Assembly: GCA_937132085.1 (NCBI GenBank)
Contig: CAKZNV010000223.1
Location: forward strand, 1-39,751
Length of the DNA stretch: 39,751 nucleotides
From: an uncultured Rubritalea sp.
GTDB taxonomy: Bacteria; Verrucomicrobiota; Verrucomicrobiia; Verrucomicrobiales; Akkermansiaceae
Reading direction: 5' to 3'
Part shown: positions 1 through 8,060 of the stretch, piece after piece
How the letters are laid out: each line of letters starts with the position of its first letter
Numbering within the stretch: the first letter of the stretch is position 1
Translations under genes and position numbers: made by a program
Notes under the pieces: generated by a model
Seen by the model: the letters and a program-made list of their open reading frames with translations, nothing else
Told to the model about the DNA's origin: nothing
Databases searched by the model: none

Positions 1-89
1 CACCTTTCACCTTTCACCTTTCACCTTTCACCTTTCACCTTTCACCTTTCACCTTTCACCTTTCACCTTTCACCTTTCACCTTTCACCT
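1..89. repeat. Heptanucleotide tandem repeat (CACCTTT)n
   Basis: About 12.7 perfect head-to-tail copies of the 7-bp unit CACCTTT run from the first base of the window to position 89, so the left end of the array is not seen. It lies in the non-coding stretch 54 bp ahead of coaX. The copies show no sequence divergence, which suggests a recent or slippage-prone array. One strand is purine-rich (AAAGGTG) and the other pyrimidine-rich. A faint echo of the unit, CTTTTACCTTTTAC, follows the coaX stop codon at about 903-916. Any regulatory effect on coaX is unproven. Confidence 0.95.
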
Positions 90-143
90 AATCCATTATA
101 TCCTTGCTCCATCATCACCCTCTCGGATAAATTCCAGACCAAG

Positions 144-902
144 ATGCGCTACTTACTCATAGATAACTCCAACACTCGCACCAAATTCTCCCTTTGTGAA
201 AATGGTCAACTGTGCTCAGACATTATTCACCTATCTACTAGAGAAATCACTCACCGTAGCGTCACTGAGGCTCTCGCAGGTTCAGACTGCACTCGCTGGG
301 ATGGCGTATTGCTCTGCTCAGTAGTCCCTGACAAAGCCAAGATTCTCAGTGAAGCACTAGCCGACATCAGCGCCAAGCCACTGCACCAGCTTAACTACCA
401 AAGTAATCTCGGTATCGGGATCGACTACCCCACCCCGAGCCAGATCGGTGCAGACCGACTGGTCAATGGCATCGCAGCCAATCATCTTTATACCGAAAAC
501 GGTTCTGCCGCCATCGTCATCGACTTCGGCACAGCAGTCACCTTCGACGTCATTTCTAACAACAACTACCTAGGCGGAGTCATCGCCCCAGGTCTAGGAG
601 CCATGACTGACTACCTAGCGAACAAAACCGCCCTGCTCCCCAAGATCACTCTCACAGAACCTGACACAGCTATCGGAAAATCCACAGAAGAAGCCATGGA
701 TATAGGAGCAGTCTACGGATACAGAGGTCTAGTCAGAGAAATCATCACCGAACTGAAGAAAGAACTCCCAGCCAACCCAAGCATCATCTGCACTGGTGGC
801 GACGGCGAACTCATCGCCAATGGCCTCAAAGACCTTATTCACCACTACCACCCCACCCTCACACTCGAAGGCATAAAAATAGCTGCTGACCTAAATCTTT
901 AG
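144..902 (+). CDS. coaX: Type III pantothenate kinase (CoaX)
   Basis: Catalyses ATP-dependent phosphorylation of pantothenate, the first step of coenzyme A synthesis, in the cytoplasm. The 252-residue product has the usual family length and the acetate/sugar kinase fold motifs: DNSNTRTKF at residues 7-15 (phosphate loop), GADRLVN at 102-108 with the likely catalytic Asp104, DFGTAVTFD at 127-135, and GGVIAPG at 144-150. Type III enzymes need a monovalent cation and are not feedback-inhibited by CoA (family knowledge). The ATG at 144 starts directly at the conserved N-terminal strand, so the start is secure; no Shine-Dalgarno sequence precedes it. A ROK-family kinase follows on the same strand 45 bp downstream, so the two may share a transcript. 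The CACCTTT array lies just upstream. Confidence 0.95.
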   Translation: MRYLLIDNSNTRTKFSLCENGQLCSDIIHLSTREITHRSVTEALAGSDCTRWDGVLLCSVVPDKAKILSEALADISAKPLHQLNYQSNLGIGIDYPTPSQIGADRLVNGIAANHLYTENGSAAIVIDFGTAVTFDVISNNNYLGGVIAPGLGAMTDYLANKTALLPKITLTEPDTAIGKSTEEAMDIGAVYGYRGLVREIITELKKELPANPSIICTGGDGELIANGLKDLIHHYHPTLTLEGIKIAADLNL

Positions 903-947
903 CTTTTACCTTTTACAGCACTCCATTTGCCACTAAGTATCACCACC

Positions 948-1874
948 ATGAAAAGCATCGGAATCGACTTCGGAGGAACCTCCATCAAAATAGGCGTAGT
1001 AGAAGGCAAGGAAATCATCGCCTTCGCTGACCCAGTTATCACTGGCGACTACCCTACACCTGCCGCACTGATCGATGCGATTGCTGACGTAGTTACATCA
1101 CTCAGAGAACAATACTCGGACATCGTCGCCATCGGCTGTGGAGTCCCAGGATTCGTAGATTTCCCTACTGGCACCATTCATAATCTCACCAACGTCCCCG
1201 GCTGGAAGAACATTCCACTCAAAGACGAACTCAAGAAACGCACCGGACTACCGACAGCTATCGACAATGATGCCAATGCCATGGCGATCGCAGAATGGAA
1301 GCTCGGAGCTGCTAAAGGCTGCGATCATGCAGTCTGCCTCACACTCGGCACAGGTGTCGGCGGTGGAGTCATCGCTAATGGCGCTATGGTTCGTGGCGCA
1401 CAATTCGTAGCCGGTGAGCTAGGCCAGACCTCTATCAGTTACTCAGGCAGACTCGGCGCATACAATAACCCGGGAGCTCTAGAAGCTTACCTAGGTAATA
1501 ATGAATTCGCAGCGGATGCGATCCACGACTACGCCGCAGCAGGTGTCGACAAAAACATCTCCGACTGCACACCAGTAAAGCTCGCTAAGCTGGCTGAAGG
1601 AGGCTGTGAAATTGCGCTCAAATGCTGGGACAAGTTCGCCCAACGTCTAGCCACAGGACTAGCCTCCACATGTTGGTTACTCAACCCAGAGATTCTCGTC
1701 ATCGGTGGCGGTGTAGCAAACGCAGGACCGATCCTATTCGATCCACTCACTAAGCACCTACACGCTCAGCTCAGCGCACCATTCAAAGATCACCTAAAGA
1801 TCGAAAAAGCCCACTTCTCAAACAACGCCGGCATCCTAGGCTGCGCAGCGCTTGCGCTTGATGAGGTTGAGTAA
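948..1874 (+). CDS. ROK-family sugar kinase (glucokinase-like), zinc site lost
   Basis: Predicted cytoplasmic ATP-dependent sugar kinase of the ROK family, most likely a glucokinase-type enzyme. From the ATG at 948 the 308-residue protein has the phosphate-1 loop DFGGTSIK (7-14), the substrate region GVPGFVD (65-71), the IDNDANA segment with likely catalytic base Asp108, and the glycine-rich LGTGVGGG loop (133-140). A TTG at 927 would add seven residues, but the ATG puts the start exactly at the family N-terminus. Oddity: the usual ROK zinc site is absent. The normal GELGH is GELGQ (Gln160), and the following CxCGxxGC stretch reads GRLGAYNNPG with no cysteine. It is therefore either a zinc-independent ROK kinase or has altered activity. 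It contains no DNA-binding domain, so it is not a ROK repressor. Sugar specificity cannot be read from the sequence. Confidence 0.85.
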   Translation: MKSIGIDFGGTSIKIGVVEGKEIIAFADPVITGDYPTPAALIDAIADVVTSLREQYSDIVAIGCGVPGFVDFPTGTIHNLTNVPGWKNIPLKDELKKRTGLPTAIDNDANAMAIAEWKLGAAKGCDHAVCLTLGTGVGGGVIANGAMVRGAQFVAGELGQTSISYSGRLGAYNNPGALEAYLGNNEFAADAIHDYAAAGVDKNISDCTPVKLAKLAEGGCEIALKCWDKFAQRLATGLASTCWLLNPEILVIGGGVANAGPILFDPLTKHLHAQLSAPFKDHLKIEKAHFSNNAGILGCAALALDEVE

Positions 1875-1901
1875 AAGTTGCATCGCTTTCTGGCGATAAC
1901 C

Positions 1902-2230
1902 CCAAAGCCAACGCTACATGTTCCGCTGTGCCTCCAGCACAGTCTTTGGATGGTGTTCACCCAGCACCATCCATGGCTGAAGCCATTCGCTTTGCACATT
2001 GTGTCCTGTCAGGACGGGAATTATCCTGAAGGTCGATCGACTGTATAATCCAGCGTTTTGCCCCCTTGCATCGTTCTAACAGATATCCACGTATTTCAGA
2101 CATTCAGTCTACCCATTGTGTCCAACAGGGACACTAATTCTCCTGAAGGGAGAACATGTGCATAGCCCAGCTTTTCAACGCTGAGTTACCATCAAAAAGA
2201 GATCACCGTGCTGAAGGCACGGCGTAGAGA
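1902..2230. repeat. 329-bp direct repeat, copy 1: array of small hairpins
   Basis: This block is repeated at 3319-3647 with a constant offset of 1417 bp, no indels and only four mismatches (2172, 2184, 2191, 2201). It is packed with short inverted repeats: 1926-1942 (CTGTGC/GCACAG), 1948-1972 (GGATGGTG/CACCATCC), 1973-1986 (ATGGC/GCCAT), 2003-2015 (GTCCT/AGGAC), 2118-2134 (GTGTCC/GGACAC), 2138-2154 (TTCTCC/GGAGAA), 2166-2185, and 2206-2222 (CCGTGC/GCACGG). Several loops are TGAAG or close to it, and the core CCTGAAGG occurs twice. In this copy the 2166-2185 hairpin is damaged at both 2172 and 2184, the two sites where it differs from copy 2. It has no credible coding content and no transposase. 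It resembles REP-type or MITE-like palindromic elements, but I do not recognise a named family. Confidence 0.93.
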
Positions 2231-2268
2231 AGTATCTACAAGCTTACTTATACTAGACTCGGTTCGTA

Positions 2269-3270
2269 TTACATATCAGTGATTGAGATGGTATACTCAG
2301 GTCTAGGATAGCGCTCGCAGATACATTTTAACAGCTTTCGAATAGCCTCATCGTTGCTATTTTTAGAGATCAATATTCTCACTTGAGGTCTCTTTCCGGC
2401 ATCCCTCCGAATTTCATCTATCCGCCTCTTAAGCTCGTATCTATAGATAGCCTGCTCAAAAACCACTCCATCAATCTTCACTTTTTCACCTTCTAGAATT
2501 TCGAATTCAATTGGATAGATATTGAAATCATCGATCAAGGCATCAAACTTAAACTTGATTGCGGGATAGCCCCTTCTTTCAATTTTAGATCTAACGTAAC
2601 ACTCCTTTTTTCCTTTTGAGGCAGTTCTAAATTGCTCAATCATCGGAGTATCAACAAAAGTAAACACACTAGCCGTCTTAGGCTCTTCATTATAACGAAT
2701 ATCAGACGCCTTGCTACTCCAGCCTTTGTTAGGATCATACTTAATCTCTACATCTTGTTCGATTTGACCGTTACTAAACGTTAATGAAAATTCCATGGTT
2801 TCAGACATCTTCATTCTAAACCCATGTCCCAGTTCAATGCCAGGTGGTCTGAAATCTTTAAATTCGATCTCAGTCATGTCAGTATAATCGACTTCTACCA
2901 AGACAGCCTTTCCGTTTTTCTCGACGAGGCATTGTGCTTGTCTTGACCTTTTAATGGGTTCTCCATTCACCTTTAAAACCAAGGTCTCCCTTTTAGCAAG
3001 ATAACCCGGCTCAGTAAAAATAACAACCTTCTCGCTAGTCTCGTTGTAAAAGAAAAGCACACTATGAAAATCATTCACGACAGCTGCTTTAAGACGAAAA
3101 TCTGGTAAGTTTCGATCAAAGAATCGAGTTACCCCCATTTCAAATAATTGAGATTCTATGTTAACCTTTTTCTCAACAGCAGGCTCAACAACTTCCACCT
3201 CTTCAGTCACCGCCTTCTTCTCAGAGCAACCGACCAGAATGATTCCCAGCACACAAAGTAAAAATTTCAT
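2269..3270 (-). CDS. Orphan lipoprotein, possible ExbD/TolR-like C-terminal domain
   Basis: The N-terminus is a lipoprotein signal peptide: a hydrophobic stretch ending in LVGC with the lipidated cysteine at residue 15, followed by an acidic, proline-containing linker. I chose the ATG at 3270; a TTG at 3276 would only add two residues. The middle region is a beta-rich segment I do not recognise. The last 80 or so residues (YELKRRIDEIRR, then PQVRILISKNS and a helix) resemble the periplasmic fold of ExbD/TolR proteins, which is a tentative pattern match only. There is no ExbB/TolQ partner in the window and no transmembrane anchor. The gene is alone between two copies of the 329-bp hairpin array, which suggests it was brought in or duplicated together with that sequence. 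Function unknown. Confidence 0.7.
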   Translation of the reverse strand: MKFLLCVLGIILVGCSEKKAVTEEVEVVEPAVEKKVNIESQLFEMGVTRFFDRNLPDFRLKAAVVNDFHSVLFFYNETSEKVVIFTEPGYLAKRETLVLKVNGEPIKRSRQAQCLVEKNGKAVLVEVDYTDMTEIEFKDFRPPGIELGHGFRMKMSETMEFSLTFSNGQIEQDVEIKYDPNKGWSSKASDIRYNEEPKTASVFTFVDTPMIEQFRTASKGKKECYVRSKIERRGYPAIKFKFDALIDDFNIYPIEFEILEGEKVKIDGVVFEQAIYRYELKRRIDEIRRDAGKRPQVRILISKNSNDEAIRKLLKCICERYPRPEYTISITDM

Positions 3271-3318
3271 GACCAAACAATGCTCGATCTCAGTAAACTA
3301 AGCAAATGTATTTAACCA

Positions 3319-3647
3319 CCAAAGCCAACGCTACATGTTCCGCTGTGCCTCCAGCACAGTCTTTGGATGGTGTTCACCCAGCACCATCCATGGCTGAAGC
3401 CATTCGCTTTGCACATTGTGTCCTGTCAGGACGGGAATTATCCTGAAGGTCGATCGACTGTATAATCCAGCGTTTTGCCCCCTTGCATCGTTCTAACAGA
3501 TATCCACGTATTTCAGACATTCAGTCTACCCATTGTGTCCAACAGGGACACTAATTCTCCTGAAGGGAGAACATGTGCATAGCCCAGCGTTTCAACGCTG
3601 GGTTACCTTCAAAAAGAAATCACCGTGCTGAAGGCACGGCGTAGAGA
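3319..3647. repeat. 329-bp direct repeat, copy 2: array of small hairpins
   Basis: Second copy of the block at 1902-2230, in the same orientation. Here the hairpin at 3583-3602 is perfect (CCCAGCGT, loop TTCA, ACGCTGGG), whereas copy 1 carries two disrupting differences. That suggests this copy is closer to the ancestral sequence. The left boundary falls right after the upstream end of the lipoprotein gene, and the right boundary is 27 bp beyond the stop of the minus-strand sulfatase gene at 3675. It could therefore also serve as the 3' end of the sulfatase transcript. No target-site duplication is evident at the edges of either copy. Confidence 0.93.
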
Positions 3648-3674
3648 TACTGCTAGATGAGCAGTAACTGCTAA

Positions 3675-5138
3675 TTATTTCTCTTTCTTAGGCTTCTTGC
3701 TCCCCTTCTTCCACTTATCCACTTTGATATCGGCATCATTAGTTTGAGCTTTGCCCTTGGTGGTTCTTCCAGCCGCTATTTGTGCATCTAGCTTTTTGCG
3801 CAGGCGTTGCACGATCTCAGGATGCTTTTCAGCTAGGTTATTCTTCTCAGCTTGATCCTTAGACATGTCGTAGAGTTGGTAATTCAGAGGACTATCGACT
3901 CCATTCTTCTTAAGAGCAGCTCCGTCTCTAGGAGATCCCCAGCCACCAGAACCTGGACAGCAAGCGAGCTTCCATTGCTTTTCACGGATAGAAAATAATC
4001 CACTGATAGAGTGGTGAATCACATCTTCACGTGTCCCTTTCTCACCAGCGAGGGACGAGATAAAACTGAAACTATCAACTGCGTCTTCGTCCTTGAATTC
4101 ATAGCCTATGATCTCAGCTGTTGTAGCAATAAGGTCGGTGATGCAAACGAGATCATAACAGCGAGAGCCGGCTTCCACTTTACCTGGCCAAGTCACAATG
4201 AAAGGCACTCGATGCCCACCATCCCAGATATCAGCCTTCATCCCACGTAGCCCGCCACTAGGATCATGCCCAGCCGCAGTTAGAGCTTTCACTCCTGATG
4301 TCCCTGGCGATGTGCCATTATCTGAGCTACAGATGATCAAGGTGTTTTCAAACTTACCTGCATCTTTCAATGCCTGAACGACTCTAGCATAGCTATTGTC
4401 AGTCTGCATCACGAAGTCAGCATGCTTGTTGATACCGCTTTTACCTAGCCATTCAGCGGACGGAACCACAGGACTGTGAGGAGCATTCCATGGGATATAC
4501 ATGAAAAACGGTTTTTTGCTGTCTTTACGAGCTGCTATGTAGCTCTCTGCAGTCTCTGTTAGCTTGGGCAACATTTCCTCAGCCTCTAGGTTTTGAGTCA
4601 CTTCCATGTCCTCAATCCATAGATCCATTTGACGAGCATAGTGAAATCCATAGAACTTATCGAACCCAGCATAGTCAATCGGTCCATGAGTGACCTTGGC
4701 TCCTTTTTTCACTTTGCCTTTTCCTTGCTTATGCTCACCGTCAAACTTCATGCCTAAGTGCCATTTACCAATCATAACCGTTTCATAGCCCTTAGTCTTG
4801 AGCATTTCTGCGATGGTGAGAGTTTCTTTTGCTACCAATGAATCACCTCCAGTCATCACACCTTTTTGCAATTTCGTCCGCCAAGCATAGCGCCCAGTGA
4901 TCAGTCCATATCGAGTCGGAGTGCAGACAGATGAGCCACTATGAGCATCGGTGAAAATCATTCCTGACTTCGCAATGCTATCTAAGCCTGGGGTTTTAAT
5001 TTTCCCTTTAGAGTTGAGACATTGGAGTTCTCCGTAGCCCATGTCATCTGCTAAAATAACTACGATGTTTGGCCGCTCTGCAGCTTGGGCGGATCCTATT
5101 ATTAGACAGGTTGCTGCCATGGTTAGAAATTTTTTCAT
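3675..5138 (-). CDS. Secreted type I sulfatase (third gene of the operon)
   Basis: Hydrolyses sulfate esters, probably on algal or animal polysaccharide, after export. The 487-residue protein has a signal peptide cleaved after AQA (about residue 19), the metal-binding Asp pair in ILADDMGYG (Asp31/Asp32), and the formylglycine motif CTPTR with Cys72 followed by LITGR. The GKWHLG motif near residue 125 supplies active-site Lys and His, and SSDNGT in the second half supplies further metal ligands. Length is normal for the S1 sulfatase family. Maturation needs a formylglycine-generating enzyme, which is not encoded here. The C-terminus is an unusual lysine-rich tail (KKGSKKPKKEK). It lies 24 bp behind the second sulfatase, in one operon read from 8060 downward. 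Substrate cannot be assigned. Confidence 0.95.
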   Translation of the reverse strand: MKKFLTMAATCLIIGSAQAAERPNIVVILADDMGYGELQCLNSKGKIKTPGLDSIAKSGMIFTDAHSGSSVCTPTRYGLITGRYAWRTKLQKGVMTGGDSLVAKETLTIAEMLKTKGYETVMIGKWHLGMKFDGEHKQGKGKVKKGAKVTHGPIDYAGFDKFYGFHYARQMDLWIEDMEVTQNLEAEEMLPKLTETAESYIAARKDSKKPFFMYIPWNAPHSPVVPSAEWLGKSGINKHADFVMQTDNSYARVVQALKDAGKFENTLIICSSDNGTSPGTSGVKALTAAGHDPSGGLRGMKADIWDGGHRVPFIVTWPGKVEAGSRCYDLVCITDLIATTAEIIGYEFKDEDAVDSFSFISSLAGEKGTREDVIHHSISGLFSIREKQWKLACCPGSGGWGSPRDGAALKKNGVDSPLNYQLYDMSKDQAEKNNLAEKHPEIVQRLRKKLDAQIAAGRTTKGKAQTNDADIKVDKWKKGSKKPKKEK

Positions 5139-5162
5139 AAGGTAATAAGGTAGGTTCTATAA

Positions 5163-6581
5163 TTATTTCTTCTTGTTCTTTTTAACAGGAATAGCATCAA
5201 CATCCAATGTATCTGCCATTTCTTTCTGTAGCTTGAGGAAATCCATCTTGAGCTGAATCCGTAGGTCCTTGAACTCAGGCTTGTCAGCGAGGTCATTCAT
5301 TTCCTCTGGGTCTTTCACGGTGTTGAATAAGCGCACTTTCTGAGCTTTGGGATACATGATGAGTTTGTAGTCGCCTTTAGCGATCATGCGTTGAGAGTTG
5401 ATATACTTTCCGTAGATCTCAGAATACTGCACTTTCTTTTCACCACGGATTAGAGGTAATACGCTGTTAAATTCTACGTGAACAGGCTTCTCTACTTTGG
5501 CTAATTCCAATGAGGTAGCCATCGCATCTTGCAGATAGATCGGCATCTTGAATTCGCTGCCAGCTTTGATCCCAGGACCTGAGATGAAGAATGGCACCTT
5601 CATGCTATGATCATACATACTTTGCTTCCCCACCAATCCATGACAGCCGACAGAAAGCCCATGGTCAGCAGTGAAGATGATGTAAGTATTGTCAGCCTGA
5701 CCACTCTTTTCTAGTGCTGCGAAAATTCTGCCTATCTGGACATCCATGTGCGTAGCGAGTGCGAAATATTCTTGGCGATGCACCTTCACTGCATACTCAG
5801 TGCGTGGTGAGGGCATGAGACGCTCATCACGAAGCCCTTTTGGAGGACAGCCGATCTCTGAATCATATGGGTAGTTCGCTAAGAAATTTTGGGGAATCTT
5901 GATGTCCTCTAATGGATACATATCGATGAATTCCTTAGGTGCTTGTCTAGGATCATGGGTGGCATTGAAAGCAATATACATGAAGAATGGCTTAGGATCG
6001 TTCTTAGCTTGGCCGATAAAGTCTATAGCTGTATTCGCCTCAACTTCACTCCAGTGTGTGCCACCTTGCCAGAATCCACCTTTAGATTTATCCCATGGCT
6101 TCCAGCCCTTTTCGTAGTCTTCTGGACTGAGTGGGCGGTTGTATCCTTCTTTCACTGCTCTAGGCATTCCTGGCCTCACATTTTTTGCATGATTAAAAAT
6201 CTTCTTAGCATCAGCTCTGACGTGCCACTTGCCTGTCATGTAAGTTGTGTATCCAGCTTTTGACATGAGTTCTGGCCATGTGACTTCATTTTTAATCGCA
6301 TTCTGGGCACGATTCACAAATGAACCAGACACTAACATCGCTCGACTAGCGGCACAAACAGCACCATTCCAAGCTCCCATATTATAGCTATTACTAAAGT
6401 TCGCTCCATTAGCTCGTAGCTTATCCAGGTTTGGAGTTTTGACGCAAGTTCTGCCAGATGAACCAATGGCGTCTAAGCTCATGTCATCCGCAAAGATAAA
6501 GAGGATGTTAGGTTTTTCTGTCTTTTCAGCGGCTTGCAGCGATAAGATCGATGCGAATAGAATCAGTAGAGTATGTTTCAT
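5163..6581 (-). CDS. Secreted type I sulfatase with CAASR active-site motif (second gene)
   Basis: A secreted sulfatase of 472 residues with signal peptide (cleavage around LQAAEK, residues 15-20), metal-binding ADDMS (Asp32/Asp33) and GKWHVR in the active-site region. The formylglycine signature is CAASR at Cys76, with Ala in place of the usual Pro of CxPxR, followed by AMLVSG. Alanine at this place is found in some bacterial sulfatases and is probably still processed, but this is the least canonical member of the trio. The central TADHGLSVG segment matches heparan N-sulfatase/iduronate-sulfatase-like members, without fixing the substrate. The protein ends in a lysine run (VKKNKKK). It starts 6 bp after the stop of the first sulfatase, so translation is likely coupled. 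No ribosome-binding sequence lies at the usual distance. Confidence 0.93.
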   Translation of the reverse strand: MKHTLLILFASILSLQAAEKTEKPNILFIFADDMSLDAIGSSGRTCVKTPNLDKLRANGANFSNSYNMGAWNGAVCAASRAMLVSGSFVNRAQNAIKNEVTWPELMSKAGYTTYMTGKWHVRADAKKIFNHAKNVRPGMPRAVKEGYNRPLSPEDYEKGWKPWDKSKGGFWQGGTHWSEVEANTAIDFIGQAKNDPKPFFMYIAFNATHDPRQAPKEFIDMYPLEDIKIPQNFLANYPYDSEIGCPPKGLRDERLMPSPRTEYAVKVHRQEYFALATHMDVQIGRIFAALEKSGQADNTYIIFTADHGLSVGCHGLVGKQSMYDHSMKVPFFISGPGIKAGSEFKMPIYLQDAMATSLELAKVEKPVHVEFNSVLPLIRGEKKVQYSEIYGKYINSQRMIAKGDYKLIMYPKAQKVRLFNTVKDPEEMNDLADKPEFKDLRIQLKMDFLKLQKEMADTLDVDAIPVKKNKKK

Positions 6582-6587
6582 AAATTG

Positions 6588-8060
6588 TTATTTGTTAGAT
6601 TTTCTCCTCTTTGGAGCAAGGTATTCAGGATGACCTTTTTTATGCGTCTGTGACTTAACGGAAGATATTTTTTCCCAATCTGTAGCTGGGAGACGAGTGT
6701 AGGATGGATCATTATCTTGCTTCGGAAGTAAGGGAATCACTGCGATTAACTTGTCGCATTCAGCTTTAAATTTAGGCTTACCGATGAGATTTACTTTTTC
6801 ATCTAGATCATTGAGCACATCGACCACTTTCACTGGCTTACGGTTGACGTCGATGAAAAGTTTGTAGCGTTCATTTCGGATCACTCGATCACGGAAGTAG
6901 TAAACATTTTCTACTCCCTTCTCGGTAAGGCGAGCTGGATGCGAACCCATACCTAGAATCCATGGTCGTTGGTTTTTCTCCTCCGTTCCTAAGAATACTT
7001 TTTTAAGAGAAAAGCCATCATAGTCATATCCAGCTTCAGGCTTTCCGCCTGCTAGATCCGTGAAAGTCTGATGCATGTCAGTGAAGTCGACTAAGGCATC
7101 ACTCTTCTTCCCTGCTGGCACCATCCCTGGGCAGCTGACGATAAATGGCGTATTGACGCCATTCTCAGTCGTCTTGGTTTTCCCCCCTCTTACTTTTCTT
7201 CCATTACGAAGATTCGTCATTGCTCCTGATGTGCCATTATCACAGGTCCAAATCACGATGGTGTTGTTACGGATCTTTTCACTTTCTAACTTAGCAATGA
7301 TCTTCCCTAACAGGTGATCCGTGTATTCCACCATGGCTACGTGCTTCTCATGCTTAGTCTTCGCATTCAGACTGAGTGGTGTGTGAACGAATGGTCCGTG
7401 AGTCAGAGCCATAGGATAATAGATGAAAAATGGCTTCTCTTTGTTGTCCGAAATAAAATCTAACACAAAGTCATTATAGACATCAGGCCCAAACTTACCC
7501 TTGTAGGTTTTGCTTCCTTGTTTGGTATGAATGTAGGGATCCCAGTAGCGTTGAGTGCTAATATTAGCATGACCTTTCACCTTCGATCCTTCAGCGCCAG
7601 TCCACATGCAATAGTCGTCAAAGCCATGCTTCACCATCGCCTCTGGGTGTGTTCGGAAATCATTTAGTTGCCATTTACCAGCTACACCGGTCGTGTAGCC
7701 TGCTGCCTTCATACTCCGAGCTATCGATGGATTCTTGCTCCAGTCAAAGTAACCAGCACCCCATCGTGGAGAGTCCCAATGATTCACCCAGCCATTACGG
7801 AATGGATATTGGCCAGTCATAAAACATGCACGACTAGGTGTGCACTGAGGCATGGAGTAAGCATTGTTAAACATGGTGCCACTAGCAGCCAAGGAATCAA
7901 TCTGAGGAGTCTGAATCCCCTCGCCTCCATAACAACTCAACCATTCCTTACCGAGATCATCGATGAGGATGAAAATGATGTTTGGCTTATCAGCAGGCTC
8001 TCTTGCCTCTACTACGGCGGCAGAAAACATTAGCAGAATACTGTAAAAGATTGTTTTCAT
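6588..8060 (-). CDS. Secreted type I sulfatase (first gene of the operon)
   Basis: The promoter-proximal gene of the three-sulfatase operon. The 490-residue product has a signal peptide ending near VEA (residue 18), metal-binding LIDDLG (Asp34/Asp35), a canonical formylglycine motif CTPSR with Cys73 followed by CFMTGQ, the AGKWQLN segment, and TCDNGTSG. GKWQ replaces the more common GKWH, so one active-site histidine may be substituted. The C-terminus is basic (APKRRKSNK), as in the two downstream sulfatases. The upstream region (8061-8100) shares a block with the glycosidase-like gene starting at 11975 and contains a 7-bp inverted repeat. The three enzymes belong to different subfamilies and would be made together, which fits stepwise desulfation of one complex polysaccharide. 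Confidence 0.95.
   Translation of the reverse strand: MKTIFYSILLMFSAAVVEAREPADKPNIIFILIDDLGKEWLSCYGGEGIQTPQIDSLAASGTMFNNAYSMPQCTPSRACFMTGQYPFRNGWVNHWDSPRWGAGYFDWSKNPSIARSMKAAGYTTGVAGKWQLNDFRTHPEAMVKHGFDDYCMWTGAEGSKVKGHANISTQRYWDPYIHTKQGSKTYKGKFGPDVYNDFVLDFISDNKEKPFFIYYPMALTHGPFVHTPLSLNAKTKHEKHVAMVEYTDHLLGKIIAKLESEKIRNNTIVIWTCDNGTSGAMTNLRNGRKVRGGKTKTTENGVNTPFIVSCPGMVPAGKKSDALVDFTDMHQTFTDLAGGKPEAGYDYDGFSLKKVFLGTEEKNQRPWILGMGSHPARLTEKGVENVYYFRDRVIRNERYKLFIDVNRKPVKVVDVLNDLDEKVNLIGKPKFKAECDKLIAVIPLLPKQDNDPSYTRLPATDWEKISSVKSQTHKKGHPEYLAPKRRKSNK

Noticed and set aside
1-89. CRISPR or telomere-like array
   Set aside because: Contiguous 7-bp units without spacers; a plain tandem repeat.
927-947. TTG start for the ROK kinase
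   Set aside because: The ATG at 948 matches the family N-terminus.
1790-1999. Minus-strand open frame crossing the end of the ROK gene and the hairpin repeat
   Set aside because: It is antisense to a conserved gene and the other part lies in repeat DNA; no family features.
1902-2230. Insertion sequence or transposon ends in the 329-bp repeats
   Set aside because: No transposase, no terminal inverted repeats across the block and no target-site duplication at the edges, so I call it only a repeat.
5899-6263. Plus-strand frames within the second sulfatase
   Set aside because: Antisense to a conserved enzyme, low-complexity translations.
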